A stretch of 64,000 bases of DNA from Paenibacillus sp. FSL A5-0031. GTDB lineage: Bacteria; Bacillota; Bacilli; Paenibacillales; Paenibacillaceae. This document shows, piece after piece, positions 40,721 through 48,976 of the stretch. The position numbers were made by a program, and so were the translations under genes. Position 1 is the stretch's first letter; each line of letters starts with the position of its first letter. The notes under the pieces were generated by a model, which saw only the letters and a program-made list of their open reading frames with translations, did no database searches and was not told the DNA's origin. Location of the stretch: positions 62,001 through 126,000 of the forward strand of contig NZ_MRTD01000020.1 in assembly GCF_001956295.1 (NCBI RefSeq). The letters are read 5' to 3'.

Positions 40721-41905
40721 TTATTTATCGTTAAGAGCAACTACGCCTGGAAGCACTTTGCCTTCCATAAACTCTAGGGAAGCGCCGCCGCCTGTCGAGA
40801 TGAAGTCCATTTTGTCAGCTAGGTGGAATTTCTCAGCTGCTGCTGCGGAATCGCCGCCGCCAATTACAGTATAGCCAGCTGTTTCTGCGCAAGCGCGAGC
40901 AACGGCTTGTGTACCATGGGAGAATGGCTCGATTTCGAATACGCCCATAGGTCCGTTCCATACAACCAGCTTGGAGTTTTTGATTACATCAGCATAAAGT
41001 TCACGTGTTTTAGGACCGATGTCGATACCTTCCCAATCAGCAGGGATGCTGTCAACGTCAACGATTTGTGTGTTAGCGTTAGCGCTGAAATCGTCAGTTA
41101 CAACGATATCAACTGGGATCAAGAAGTTTTTGCCTAGTTTTTTCGCTTTTTCCATGAACTCAAGAGCCAAATCAAGCTTGCTGTTGTCTACAAGCGATTT
41201 GCCGATTTCATGACCTTGTGCTTTGAAGAATGTATAAGACAAGCCGCCGCCAATGATGACATTGTCAGCAATTTCAAGCATTTTATCGATTACAGCGATT
41301 TTGTCTTTAACTTTCGAACCGCCAACGATTGCTGTGAAAGGACGCTCTGGGTTGTTAAGCGCTTTGCCTAGTACTTCAAGCTCTCTCTCCATAAGAAGGC
41401 CTGATACAGCTGGCAAAATGTGTGCAATGCCTTCTGTCGAAGCGTGAGCGCGATGAGCAGCGCCGAATGCATCGTTTACGAACAGGTCAGCAAGTTTTGC
41501 AAAAGCTTTCGCTAGTTCTGGATCATTTTTCTCTTCGCCTTCATAGAAACGTACGTTTTCAAGCAATAGCACATCACCGTTGTTTAGTGCAGCAACTTGC
41601 GCTTCGACAGCTTCACCGATAGCTTCGTTCGCTTTCGTTACTTGCTTGCCTAGCAGCTCAGATAGACGTACTGCGGAAGCTGTGTGGCGAAGCTCTTCTA
41701 CTACTTGACCGTTCGGACGTCCAAGATGACTTGCAAGAATAACTTTTGCGCCTTTTTCGATCAAAAAGTTGATTGTAGGAAGCGTTTCACGAATACGTTT
41801 GTCATCCGTAATTTTTCCATCTTCAAGCGGCACGTTAAAATCAACGCGAACAAATACTCGTTTACCAGCTAGTTCTGCAACATCACGTACACTTTTCTTA
41901 TTCAT
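40721..41905 (-). CDS. pgk: Phosphoglycerate kinase
   Basis: 394 residues. VFVRVDFNVPL, LASHLGRPNG, NDAFGAAHRAHAST, nucleotide-binding VGGSKVKDKI and GGGDSAAA are typical. Makes ATP from 1,3-bisphosphoglycerate. Separated from gap by a strong terminator, so its level probably depends on readthrough, processing or an extra promoter. Confidence 0.97.
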   Translation of the reverse strand: MNKKSVRDVAELAGKRVFVRVDFNVPLEDGKITDDKRIRETLPTINFLIEKGAKVILASHLGRPNGQVVEELRHTASAVRLSELLGKQVTKANEAIGEAVEAQVAALNNGDVLLLENVRFYEGEEKNDPELAKAFAKLADLFVNDAFGAAHRAHASTEGIAHILPAVSGLLMERELEVLGKALNNPERPFTAIVGGSKVKDKIAVIDKMLEIADNVIIGGGLSYTFFKAQGHEIGKSLVDNSKLDLALEFMEKAKKLGKNFLIPVDIVVTDDFSANANTQIVDVDSIPADWEGIDIGPKTRELYADVIKNSKLVVWNGPMGVFEIEPFSHGTQAVARACAETAGYTVIGGGDSAAAAEKFHLADKMDFISTGGGASLEFMEGKVLPGVVALNDK

Positions 41906-41955
41906 CTATGAAGCCTCCCGAAAATGTGTTATGGAAAGGTATAGCGGTAGAATAC

Positions 41956-41994
41956 AAAAAAAAGAAGGGCGTTCCTTCAAAGAAGAAACGCCCC
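41956..41994 (-). terminator. Terminator between gap and pgk
   Basis: Minus strand GGGCGTT/AACGCCC stem followed by TTCTTTTTTTT inside the glycolytic operon. Likely makes gap mRNA more abundant than the distal genes. Confidence 0.8.
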
Positions 41995-42080
41995 CATGAC
42001 TTACGACTCTAGAAGCCGCAAATCAAAAACCTTAGCTCCGCATGCGCGGTATGCTGCGGTCTTTAGTCCGTCTTCTTTGC

Positions 42081-43085
42081 TTACAGACCTTTGCTAGCAA
42101 TGTAAGCAGCAAGATCAACTACGCGGTTCGAGTAGCCCCACTCGTTGTCGTACCATGAGATAACTTTAACCATGTTGCCTTCAACAACCATAGTCGAAAG
42201 ACCATCGATTGTGGAAGAAGCAGGGTCGCTATTGTAGTCGCTTGATACAAGCGGCAATTCGTTGTAGTTCAAGATGCCTTTAAGAGGACCGTCAGCAGCT
42301 TCTTTCAATGCTGCGTTAACTTCTTCTACAGTAACGTTAACTTTAAGCTCAGCTACAAGGTCAGTTACAGATACGTTAGGCGTAGGAACGCGCATTGCCA
42401 TACCGTTTAGTTTACCTTTAAGCTCAGGAAGAACAAGTGCAACAGCTTTTGCTGCGCCAGTTGAAGAAGGAATGATGTTCTCAGCAGCTGCGCGAGCACG
42501 ACGCAAGTCTTTGTGAGGAACGTCAAGAACGGATTGGTCATTTGTGTATGAGTGAATTGTAGTCATCATACCTTTTACGATTCCGAATTTGTCGTTCAAT
42601 ACTTTTGCGAAAGGTGCTAGGCAGTTCGTTGTGCAAGAAGCGTTGGAAATAATGGTGTGTGCCGCAGCGTCGTATTTATCTTCGTTAACGCCGATAACTA
42701 CTGTAATATCTTCGTTCGTTGCAGGTGCGGAGATGATAACTTTTTTAGCGCCGCCTTGCAAGTGAAGCTCAGCTTTTTCTTTCGCTGTGAAAATACCAGT
42801 TGATTCAACTACGATTTCAACGCCTACTGAACCCCAAGGAAGGTCTGCAGGGTTGCGCTCTGCGAATACTTTGATTTCGCGGCCATTTACGATAAGCGCG
42901 CCTTCTTTAGCTTCAACAGTACCGTCAAGTTGACCGTGTGTTGTATCGTATTTCAGAAGATGTGCCAGTGTTGCAGTATCCGTAAGATCATTTACTGCCA
43001 CGATTTGAACATCAGGGTTGTTCAGTGCTGCGCGGAATACGTTACGGCCGATGCGACCAAAACCATTAATACCAACTTTAACCAT
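42081..43085 (-). CDS. gap: Glyceraldehyde-3-phosphate dehydrogenase, glycolytic type
   Basis: 334 residues. NAD-binding KVGINGFGRIGRNVFRAAL, catalytic Cys in SNASCTTNCLAP, HSYTNDQ, and WYDNEWGYSNRVVD. Being directly after cggR and under its operator identifies the glycolytic GapA-type enzyme rather than the gluconeogenic GapB. GGAGG precedes the ATG. Confidence 0.96.
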   Translation of the reverse strand: MVKVGINGFGRIGRNVFRAALNNPDVQIVAVNDLTDTATLAHLLKYDTTHGQLDGTVEAKEGALIVNGREIKVFAERNPADLPWGSVGVEIVVESTGIFTAKEKAELHLQGGAKKVIISAPATNEDITVVIGVNEDKYDAAAHTIISNASCTTNCLAPFAKVLNDKFGIVKGMMTTIHSYTNDQSVLDVPHKDLRRARAAAENIIPSSTGAAKAVALVLPELKGKLNGMAMRVPTPNVSVTDLVAELKVNVTVEEVNAALKEAADGPLKGILNYNELPLVSSDYNSDPASSTIDGLSTMVVEGNMVKVISWYDNEWGYSNRVVDLAAYIASKGL

Positions 43086-43173
43086 TTTTGTTTCCTCCTA
43101 AGCGTTTTTAAAAGATTTATGAATATATTTCAAGACATTTTGCAGGTATGCCTTAACAGCAATTTGCAAAGCG

Positions 43174-44238
43174 TCATGATTCCTTATTGCCTTCTTCTTG
43201 ACTATGCTTCTCTTGTTCGATCAAAGCTACGATTTCGAGCGCTGCTGCTTCATCCGTTACGAGTACATCATTGTGTCCAAAGCGCATCACTGCCGCTATA
43301 GCCTCGCCTTTGCTCTTGCCGCCGGCAACACCTATAACAACTTCAGTTTTAACAATATCCTCGAGCCGTAACCCCACCGTTTGCATTTTGTGCACGACAG
43401 CGCCTTTTCGGTCAAAATAAAACCCGAACGACTCCGCCAAAGCACCCTCAGCTTCCATAGCATCAATAACTTCACGCTCTAGCCGCCTGCGTCTTGCCAT
43501 AACCATAGCATCTCCGATACCATGTACAACGATGCGAGCACTGCGGATGACATCCACAATTTCTCGAATGTTCGGCTCCTGCATAATAGATGCAAAAGCT
43601 TCCTCTCCCAGATGATCCGGCACATGCAGAAGTCTGTACTGCGCTCCTGTACGCTTAGCCATCATGGAAGCAATCGTATTCGCTTGATAATCCAAGCTCT
43701 CCCCTAGACCGCCTCTAGCCGGTACGAACAAGTTCGTATTCAGCTGAGAAGAACTAATCAGTTGATTCGACAGCTGTGCAATCGTCGTTCCGCCTGTTAC
43801 AGCTACAACGTCGTTAGGCTGCATTACCTTGATAAGCACCTGACATCCCGCACGACCAAGCTCTCGCTTTGTTTGGGCAGAGACTTCCGAATCGCCAGCA
43901 ACTATAATGACCTGCGATAGGCCGTAGTGGCTGCGAATCGTTTCCTCCAGTTCGGATAGTCCGAACATTGTCTTGTAGAATGGCTCAAGCTGCTCTAATA
44001 GAAGCTTGCCTGAATCGCTAATCCGCATGCCTCCCGAATGAATCTCGAGCAGCCCCTGCGTCTTTAGGAAATCGGTCTCTGCCCGAAGCATACGCTCCGT
44101 CATCGATAATACAGAAGCCAACGTTCGACGTCCGATTAAATCCGATACCATTACTTGATGCAAAATCGAATATCGTTTCTTCATGACCTCTAGCAGATCA
44201 GGCACAAGCTGCTGCTGCAGTTCAATGATCTGACGCAT
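43174..44238 (-). CDS. cggR: Central glycolytic genes regulator CggR (SorC family)
   Basis: 354 residues. N-terminal HTH region (LIGRRTLASVLSMTERMLRAETDFLKTQGLLEIHSGGMRIS) and a SorC-type sugar-phosphate-binding domain (VVAVTGGTTIAQL, LFVPARGGLGES, YRLLHVPDHLG). In Bacillus, CggR represses the gapA operon and is released by fructose-1,6-bisphosphate. A matching operator lies 50-90 bp upstream of the start, so autoregulation is expected. Confidence 0.93.
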   Translation of the reverse strand: MRQIIELQQQLVPDLLEVMKKRYSILHQVMVSDLIGRRTLASVLSMTERMLRAETDFLKTQGLLEIHSGGMRISDSGKLLLEQLEPFYKTMFGLSELEETIRSHYGLSQVIIVAGDSEVSAQTKRELGRAGCQVLIKVMQPNDVVAVTGGTTIAQLSNQLISSSQLNTNLFVPARGGLGESLDYQANTIASMMAKRTGAQYRLLHVPDHLGEEAFASIMQEPNIREIVDVIRSARIVVHGIGDAMVMARRRRLEREVIDAMEAEGALAESFGFYFDRKGAVVHKMQTVGLRLEDIVKTEVVIGVAGGKSKGEAIAAVMRFGHNDVLVTDEAAALEIVALIEQEKHSQEEGNKES

Positions 44239-44287
44239 TTCTCATCCTTCACTCCATCGGCCTATAGCGTATTCGCTTCAAATACGT

Positions 44288-44327
44288 TGGACTCAATATG
44301 TCCCGCGGTATCATTTCAAGTCCCACC
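44288..44327 (-). promoter_or_regulatory. CggR operator
   Basis: Minus strand GGGACTTGAAATGA then CGGGACATATTGAGTCC: two GGGAC half-site units as in the Bacillus subtilis gapA operator (CGGGACATATAATGTCC). Lies just after the -10, between the promoter and cggR. Confidence 0.8.
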
Positions 44328-44330
44328 TTT

Positions 44331-44359
44331 AGTTTATCGGAAATAACCGATTGTAGCAA
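44331..44359 (-). promoter_or_regulatory. cggR-gap promoter
   Basis: Minus strand TTGCTA and TAAACT separated by 17 nt, directly upstream of the operator. Confidence 0.7.
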
Positions 44360-44374
44360 TAGCCGATTATCAAT

Positions 44375-44388
44375 TGGAAACGGTTTCC
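44375..44388. promoter_or_regulatory. cre-like site
   Basis: TGGAAACGGTTTCC fits the catabolite-response consensus at 12 of 14 positions; it lies about 15 bp upstream of the -35, a position compatible with CcpA activation. Confidence 0.35.
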
Positions 44389-44424
44389 GACGCATTTTTA
44401 ACAAATTTAATTTTTGAACATCGC

Positions 44425-44453
44425 TTGCTTTAAAATCTTTAATATCATATAAT
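44425..44453 (+). promoter_or_regulatory. tRNA-Arg promoter
   Basis: TTGCTT (44425-44430), 17-nt spacer, TATAAT (44448-44453). Confidence 0.75.
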
Positions 44454-44509
44454 CATTTTTGCGACTATTTTCTTACAAAAGCAGATAGGCAACAGCAGCT
44501 TTTTCTTAT

Positions 44510-44584
44510 GCGCCCGTGGTCCAATGGATATGACGCAGCCCTCCGAAGGCTGAGATCTAGGTTCGATTCCTTGCGGGCGCGCCA
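44510..44584 (+). tRNA. tRNA-Arg (CCG anticodon)
   Basis: 75 nt including the encoded CCA. Acceptor GCGCCCG/CGGGCGC with G discriminator; anticodon stem CAGCC/GGCTG with loop CTCCGAA, anticodon CCG reading CGG; T-loop GGTTCGATTCC. Reads the plus strand, divergent from cggR. Confidence 0.96.
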
Positions 44585-44632
44585 ATACTTTTTATTATCG
44601 CAAGTTCAAACTCTATATTGATACACACGAAC

Positions 44633-44660
44633 CGTTCCTATACGCTGGAACGTTTTTTTT
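44633..44660 (+). terminator. tRNA-Arg terminator
   Basis: CGTTCC/GGAACG stem with TTTTTTTT. Confidence 0.85.
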
Positions 44661-44808
44661 ATTTTAAGCAACGGCCAAGTAATTAATCTCCCGCTATAAC
44701 ATCCAACCTATGCCTCATGGAAAACACTCCAAATTGCGCTTGTATATTTCATCCAATCCACTTCAAACCCATTTTTTTCGTATACGCAGCAAGGGAATTG
44801 CAGACCCG

Positions 44809-44832
44809 TTTGACTATCTTTGACTTTTGACT
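44809..44832 (+). promoter_or_regulatory. CtsR operator (three heptads)
   Basis: TTTGACT-ATC-TTTGACT matches the reverse complement of the CtsR consensus (RGTCAAANANRGTCAAA) exactly, and a third TTTGACT follows at once (44826-44832). It overlaps the -35 region of clpP. Confidence 0.85.
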
Positions 44833-44848
44833 TTTCATCCGTTATTAT
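44820..44848 (+). promoter_or_regulatory. clpP promoter
   Basis: TTGACT (44820-44825), 17 nt, TATTAT (44843-44848). Confidence 0.7.
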
Positions 44849-44900
44849 GAGAATACGATTTAACCATTCATTGTTTTTTAGGAGGGGGCTTACGTTGGAT

Positions 44901-45485
44901 ATGAATTTCGTTCCTATGGTTATTGAGCAAAACAATCGGGGTGAGCGTGCGTATGACATTTACTCTCGCCTACTGAAAGATCGCATTATTTTTCTAGGAT
45001 CAGGTGTAAATGACGTGGTGGCCAACTCCATCATCGCTCAATTGTTATTCCTGGCGGCAGACGACCCTGAGAAGGACATTTCTCTTTATATTAACAGCCC
45101 GGGCGGCTCAATTACGGCAGGCATGGCTATTTACGATACGATGCAATATATTAAACCTGATGTATCTACGATTTGTGTAGGTATGGCTGCTTCTATGGGT
45201 GCTTTCTTGCTTACTGCAGGTGCAATTGGCAAACGTTACGCGCTTCCGAACAGCGAAGTCATGATCCATCAGCCACTTGGCGGAGCAGAAGGCCAAGCAA
45301 GCGATATCGCCATTCGTGCGAAACGCATTATCGGCATGCGCGACAAGCTGAACGGTATTTTGGCAGAGCGCAGTGGACAATCGCTTGAACGTATCGAGAA
45401 AGATACAGACCGCGATTACTTCATGAGTGCAGCAGAAGCCAAAGAATATGGCTTGGTTGATAAAGTAATTGAGAAACTCGCATAA
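44901..45485 (+). CDS. clpP: ATP-dependent Clp protease proteolytic subunit
   Basis: 194 residues starting MNFVPMVIEQNNRGERAYDIYSRLLKDRIIFLG. Catalytic Ser in GMAASMGAFLL, His in VMIHQPLGG, and Asp in the DTDRDYFMS region. Tetradecameric serine protease that works with ClpX/ClpC, also degrading SsrA-tagged proteins. ATG at 44901 matches family starts; a TTG at 44895 sits closer to the AGGAGGGGG site and may be the real initiator. CtsR boxes indicate heat-shock control. Monocistronic. Confidence 0.96.
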   Translation: MNFVPMVIEQNNRGERAYDIYSRLLKDRIIFLGSGVNDVVANSIIAQLLFLAADDPEKDISLYINSPGGSITAGMAIYDTMQYIKPDVSTICVGMAASMGAFLLTAGAIGKRYALPNSEVMIHQPLGGAEGQASDIAIRAKRIIGMRDKLNGILAERSGQSLERIEKDTDRDYFMSAAEAKEYGLVDKVIEKLA

Positions 45486-45521
45486 TTCATTCCGATTCCG
45501 CTAGGTAATAGGTTTGAACGC

Positions 45522-45566
45522 AAAAAAGAGCAAGTTCGGATTCATCCGAGCCTGCTCTTTTTTTTA
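45522..45566. terminator. clpP terminator
   Basis: AAAAGAGCA ... TGCTCTTTTTTTT with an inner TTCGGAT/ATCCGA stem. Confidence 0.88.
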
Positions 45567-45603
45567 TTGCAAACACATTCGTAAGATTATTGTACAATCC
45601 ATA

Positions 45604-45632
45604 TAAAAAAAGAGCTGCCGCCGCAAGCTCAT
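45604..45632 (-). terminator. Terminator of the HPr gene
   Basis: Minus strand GAGCT..GC/GC.AGCTC stem followed by TTTTTTTA. Confidence 0.7.
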
Positions 45633-45663
45633 AATGAACCTGCGTGACTTCTCTCCTTCTTCA

Positions 45664-45933
45664 TTATTGGTTCTCCAGCTCTTCTTTGCTTACCAAAGCG
45701 ACTAAAGCGTTTACAGCCTGTTCTGCGTCCGAACCCTCAGCACTAATGGATACTTCAGTGCCAGAACTGATAGCCAAACTCATAATACCCATTATGGATT
45801 TAGCATTTACTTTTTTGTCGTCTTTCTCTACAAATACTTCGGAGGAAAATTTGTTCGCTTCTTGTACGAATAATGCTGCTGGTCTTGCATGTAGTCCAGT
45901 CTTAAGACGAACAACAACCGGAAGCCTTGTCAT
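45664..45933 (-). CDS. HPr family phosphocarrier at the crh locus
   Basis: 89 residues. His15 (TGLHARPAA) and Ser46 (NAKSIMGIMSLA) fall exactly at HPr positions. The gene follows whiA-yvcK-rapZ, where Bacillus subtilis has crh, but Crh has Gln15 whereas this protein keeps His15; so it could carry PTS phosphate as well as serve as CcpA co-repressor after Ser46 phosphorylation by HprK. AGGGGG lies 10 nt before the ATG at 45933. An extended -10 lies upstream. Confidence 0.9.
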   Translation of the reverse strand: MTRLPVVVRLKTGLHARPAALFVQEANKFSSEVFVEKDDKKVNAKSIMGIMSLAISSGTEVSISAEGSDAEQAVNALVALVSKEELENQ

Positions 45934-46107
45934 GGAAACCATACCCCCTATATTTTTCTCAATCATTAGCATGCGGCAAAAGCTTATACGGCTCTGTTTG
46001 CCGTCTTCTGGCTGCAAAAGCTCGTTTCCGGACAAAGATAAGATGTGTAAGTATCAATGCTGCTTATTCTTATCTTTAAAAATTGCGTCATTTTAAATTA
46101 TTATATC

Positions 46108-46116
46108 ATTATACCA
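46108..46116 (-). promoter_or_regulatory. Extended -10 promoter for the HPr gene
   Basis: TGGTATAAT on the minus strand, just after the whiA stop region. Confidence 0.5.
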
Positions 46117-46138
46117 GCTGATGCACTAGGATAAAAGT

Positions 46139-47068
46139 TCAGACACCACGGATTTTTTCCGCAAGTGCGTCGATTTTGCGCAAACGATGGTTTACGCCTG
46201 ACTTACTGACCTTTCCTCCGAGCATTTCGCCGACCTCTGTCAAATTCATATCCGGATGCTGAAGCCTTATCTCAGCTACTTCCTTCAGCTTATCAGGCAA
46301 GCTATCCAGTCCTACTTCACGTTGAAGCAGCTTAATGTTCTCGATCTGACGAACAGCTGCACCAATCGTTTTATTTAGATTGGCCGTTTCGCAGTTTACG
46401 ATCCGGTTTACTGAATTGCGCATGTCGCGCATGATTCGAACATCTTCAAACTTGAACAGAGCTTGGTGCGCACCAATAATATTGAGGAGCTCGATTATTT
46501 TCTCGCCCTCTTTGATGTAGAAGATAAATCCCTTTTTTCGTTCAATGCATCTCGCGTTAAGATCAAATTTGTTCGCGAGGTCAACTAACGACTCACAATG
46601 CTCTTGGTACATCGAAGAGATTTCCAAATGATAAGATGAACCTTCTGGATTGTTAACCGATCCGCCAGCAAGAAACGCACCCCGTAGATAGGAGCGTTTG
46701 CAGCAAGGCTTGCGAATGATTTCCTTATCGATGCCTAAATTGAACATAAAACCTTCCGATACAATTTTGAGCTCGCTTAATATTTCCTGAACTCTAGCCG
46801 GTATACGGACAATATACACGTTATTTTTTTTCAATCTCATCTTTTTACGGACAAGCAGTTCTACATGCACATCATAATGTTTTTTGAGCAGGGAATAAAT
46901 CCTTCTGGCAATCGCGGCATTTTCCGTTGAGATGTCCAAAACGACTTTGCGGCTAGATACGCTAACCGAACCATTCATCCGTATGAGTGCAGATAGCTCC
47001 GCTATCTCACAGCAGCTGTCCGCTTCAATTAATGTCAGCTCTTTCTTTGTTTGGGCCGCAAATGACAT
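46139..47068 (-). CDS. whiA: DNA-binding protein WhiA
   Basis: 309 residues. N-terminal half has the LAGLIDADG-homing-endonuclease-like fold (SYLRGAFLAGGSVNNPEGSSYHLEI), C-terminal HTH (NLTEVGEMLGGKVSKSGVNHRLRKI). Regulator involved in cell division and sporulation-related processes; no nuclease activity is known. Follows yvcK with 6 bp spacing. Confidence 0.95.
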   Translation of the reverse strand: MSFAAQTKKELTLIEADSCCEIAELSALIRMNGSVSVSSRKVVLDISTENAAIARRIYSLLKKHYDVHVELLVRKKMRLKKNNVYIVRIPARVQEILSELKIVSEGFMFNLGIDKEIIRKPCCKRSYLRGAFLAGGSVNNPEGSSYHLEISSMYQEHCESLVDLANKFDLNARCIERKKGFIFYIKEGEKIIELLNIIGAHQALFKFEDVRIMRDMRNSVNRIVNCETANLNKTIGAAVRQIENIKLLQREVGLDSLPDKLKEVAEIRLQHPDMNLTEVGEMLGGKVSKSGVNHRLRKIDALAEKIRGV

Positions 47069-47074
47069 TGTGTA

Positions 47075-48061
47075 TCACCTCTTTCGTAACATCCAGTTCT
47101 CTACCAGCTTATAAATATGATGGCTTAAGCGTTCGGCATCATGCCGAAGAAAAGTGCGAAACAATACTAGCCGATCCGCAATGACTTCATAACCCTTTTG
47201 CGTAACTGCATCTAAATCCAAATGGACGGCCTTTGCACCAAGCTCAGCATATCTGCTTTCGATTTGCGGCGGAATTTCGCCGTCATTTACAATGACATAA
47301 TCGAATAGATGTTGACCGATATGAGCATGAATGGCATCAAGGTGATCGCCTACCGAATAATTATCAGTCTCCCCAGGCTGCGTCATTACATTACATACAA
47401 ATAATTTTACGGCTTCTGATTCCACGATGGCAGTTGCCAGTTTAGGAACTAGCAAGTTTGGAATAATACTTGTATATAAGCTGCCCGGTCCAATCAAAAT
47501 AGCATCGGCCTGTTCGATGGCCTCGACCGCCTCTCGCAGCGGTTCGACATCAGCTGGTTCCAAAAATACTCGTTTAATGACCTTGCCAACTTTCGGAATC
47601 ATGGATTCCCCTGTGACAATGCTGCCATCAGCCATTTCCGCTTTAAGTACGATAGCCTGATTCGCTGCGGGCAGAACCCGTCCTCGAACGGCTAACACAC
47701 GGCTCAGCTCACGAATCCCCGTTACAAAGTCGCCGGATATATCGGTCATTGCTGCCAGCATAAGATTGCCAAGGCTGTGGCCTGCAAGTCCCGGCACCGT
47801 TTTGAAACGATACTGAAGAACCTCAGTCAGCAGCGGCTCAGCATCCGCTAATGCCATAAGTACGTTCCGAATGTCACCCGGAGGCGGAATTTGCAGCTCA
47901 TTGCGTAAAATGCCTGAGCTCCCGCCATCATCGGCAACCGTAACAATCGCGGTAATATCGAGCGGCTTCTCCTTAAGACCTCGCAGCATAACAGAGAGAC
48001 CTGTACCGCCGCCAATTACGACGATTTTAGGCCGTCTCATTATCTTGTGTCTACTTTGCAT
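47075..48061 (-). CDS. yvcK: Gluconeogenesis factor YvcK family protein
   Basis: 328 residues. Rossmann-type KIVVIGGGTGLSVMLRGLKEKPLDITAIVTVADDGGSSG; GLAGHSLGNLMLAAM; AILIGPGSLYTSIIPNLLV; VCNVMTQPGETDNY. In Bacillus YvcK binds UDP-sugars and is needed for growth on gluconeogenic carbon and for cell-wall homeostasis. GAGGTG lies 5 nt before the ATG at 48061. Between rapZ and whiA. Confidence 0.95.
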   Translation of the reverse strand: MQSRHKIMRRPKIVVIGGGTGLSVMLRGLKEKPLDITAIVTVADDGGSSGILRNELQIPPPGDIRNVLMALADAEPLLTEVLQYRFKTVPGLAGHSLGNLMLAAMTDISGDFVTGIRELSRVLAVRGRVLPAANQAIVLKAEMADGSIVTGESMIPKVGKVIKRVFLEPADVEPLREAVEAIEQADAILIGPGSLYTSIIPNLLVPKLATAIVESEAVKLFVCNVMTQPGETDNYSVGDHLDAIHAHIGQHLFDYVIVNDGEIPPQIESRYAELGAKAVHLDLDAVTQKGYEVIADRLVLFRTFLRHDAERLSHHIYKLVENWMLRKR

Positions 48062-48073
48062 TCTCTCACCTCG

Positions 48074-48961
48074 TCAATGCTTGTCACGTTCGGCATCGCG
48101 ATGGCTGACACGCACACGTTCCGTATCACTGCTGCCGAGCATGCGTCCCAAATATTCTGCTATAGCAACGGAACGATGCTTACCGCCAGTACAGCCAATA
48201 CCGATAACAACCTGACTTTTCCCTTCCTTACGATAGAGCGGAATAAGGAATTGCAACATATCCAGCAGCTTCGTTAGAAATTGCTGAGTTTCAGGCCATT
48301 TCATAACGTATTCATATACATCGGGATTTTGACCGGTATTTGGGCGCAGATGCTCGACATAATGCGGATTAGGCAAGAAACGAACATCATAGATCAAATC
48401 CGCATCGATAGGAATGCCATATTTAAAGCCAAAGGAAGTTACATTTATCGACAAGCTGTTTTGCTCTAGGTGTGTAAAATGAGAAATAATACGTTCCTTC
48501 AATTGAGCTGGTTTCAAAATACTCGTATCAATAACCTGTGATGCCCAGCCCTTTAAATCTTCAAGCAGGCGACGTTCGTTGCGAATGCCCTCAAGCGGCA
48601 TGCCCTCAGGCGCCAGCGGATGGCGCCGCCTACTTTCCTTATAGCGCTGAACCAAGACAGAATCAGTTGCATCCAAAAATAAGATTTCACAGCTAATCGT
48701 ATAATGCTCCTTGATATAGGCCAACGACTCCGAAAGCGCCGTGAAAAACTCACGCCCGCGCAAATCGATAACAAGCGCAACGTTGCCGATTTTACCGTTC
48801 GACTGATCGATCAACTCTGCAAATTTAGGAATAAGAACGGGCGGCAGATTATCTACGCAGAAGAAACCGAGATCCTCCAGGCTTTGGACAGCAATGGTCT
48901 TGCCCGCGCCAGACATCCCGGTTATTATGACAAGCTTTGCTACTGCTGCTGTCGTTTCCAT
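48074..48961 (-). CDS. rapZ: RNase adapter / nucleotide-binding protein RapZ (YvcJ)
   Basis: 295 residues. P-loop GMSGAGKT (Walker A), VDNLPPVLIPK, LEDLKGWASQVIDTS, and C-terminal domain FGFKYGIPIDADLIYDVRFLPNPHYV ... GCTGGKHRSVAIAEYL, which in Escherichia coli binds glucosamine-6-phosphate and small RNAs. Start ATG at 48961 with AGGAGG 7 nt upstream; the longer frame to 49039 translates the repeat array and is not coding. Five hairpin repeats lie immediately upstream. Confidence 0.95.
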   Translation of the reverse strand: METTAAVAKLVIITGMSGAGKTIAVQSLEDLGFFCVDNLPPVLIPKFAELIDQSNGKIGNVALVIDLRGREFFTALSESLAYIKEHYTISCEILFLDATDSVLVQRYKESRRRHPLAPEGMPLEGIRNERRLLEDLKGWASQVIDTSILKPAQLKERIISHFTHLEQNSLSINVTSFGFKYGIPIDADLIYDVRFLPNPHYVEHLRPNTGQNPDVYEYVMKWPETQQFLTKLLDMLQFLIPLYRKEGKSQVVIGIGCTGGKHRSVAIAEYLGRMLGSSDTERVRVSHRDAERDKH

Positions 48962-48976
48962 GAATAAACCTCCTAA

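Larger units (their letters stand above)
44585..44900. other. tRNA-clpP intergenic region
   Basis: Contains the tRNA terminator, CtsR heptads and the clpP promoter; otherwise nothing recognised. Confidence 0.6.
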
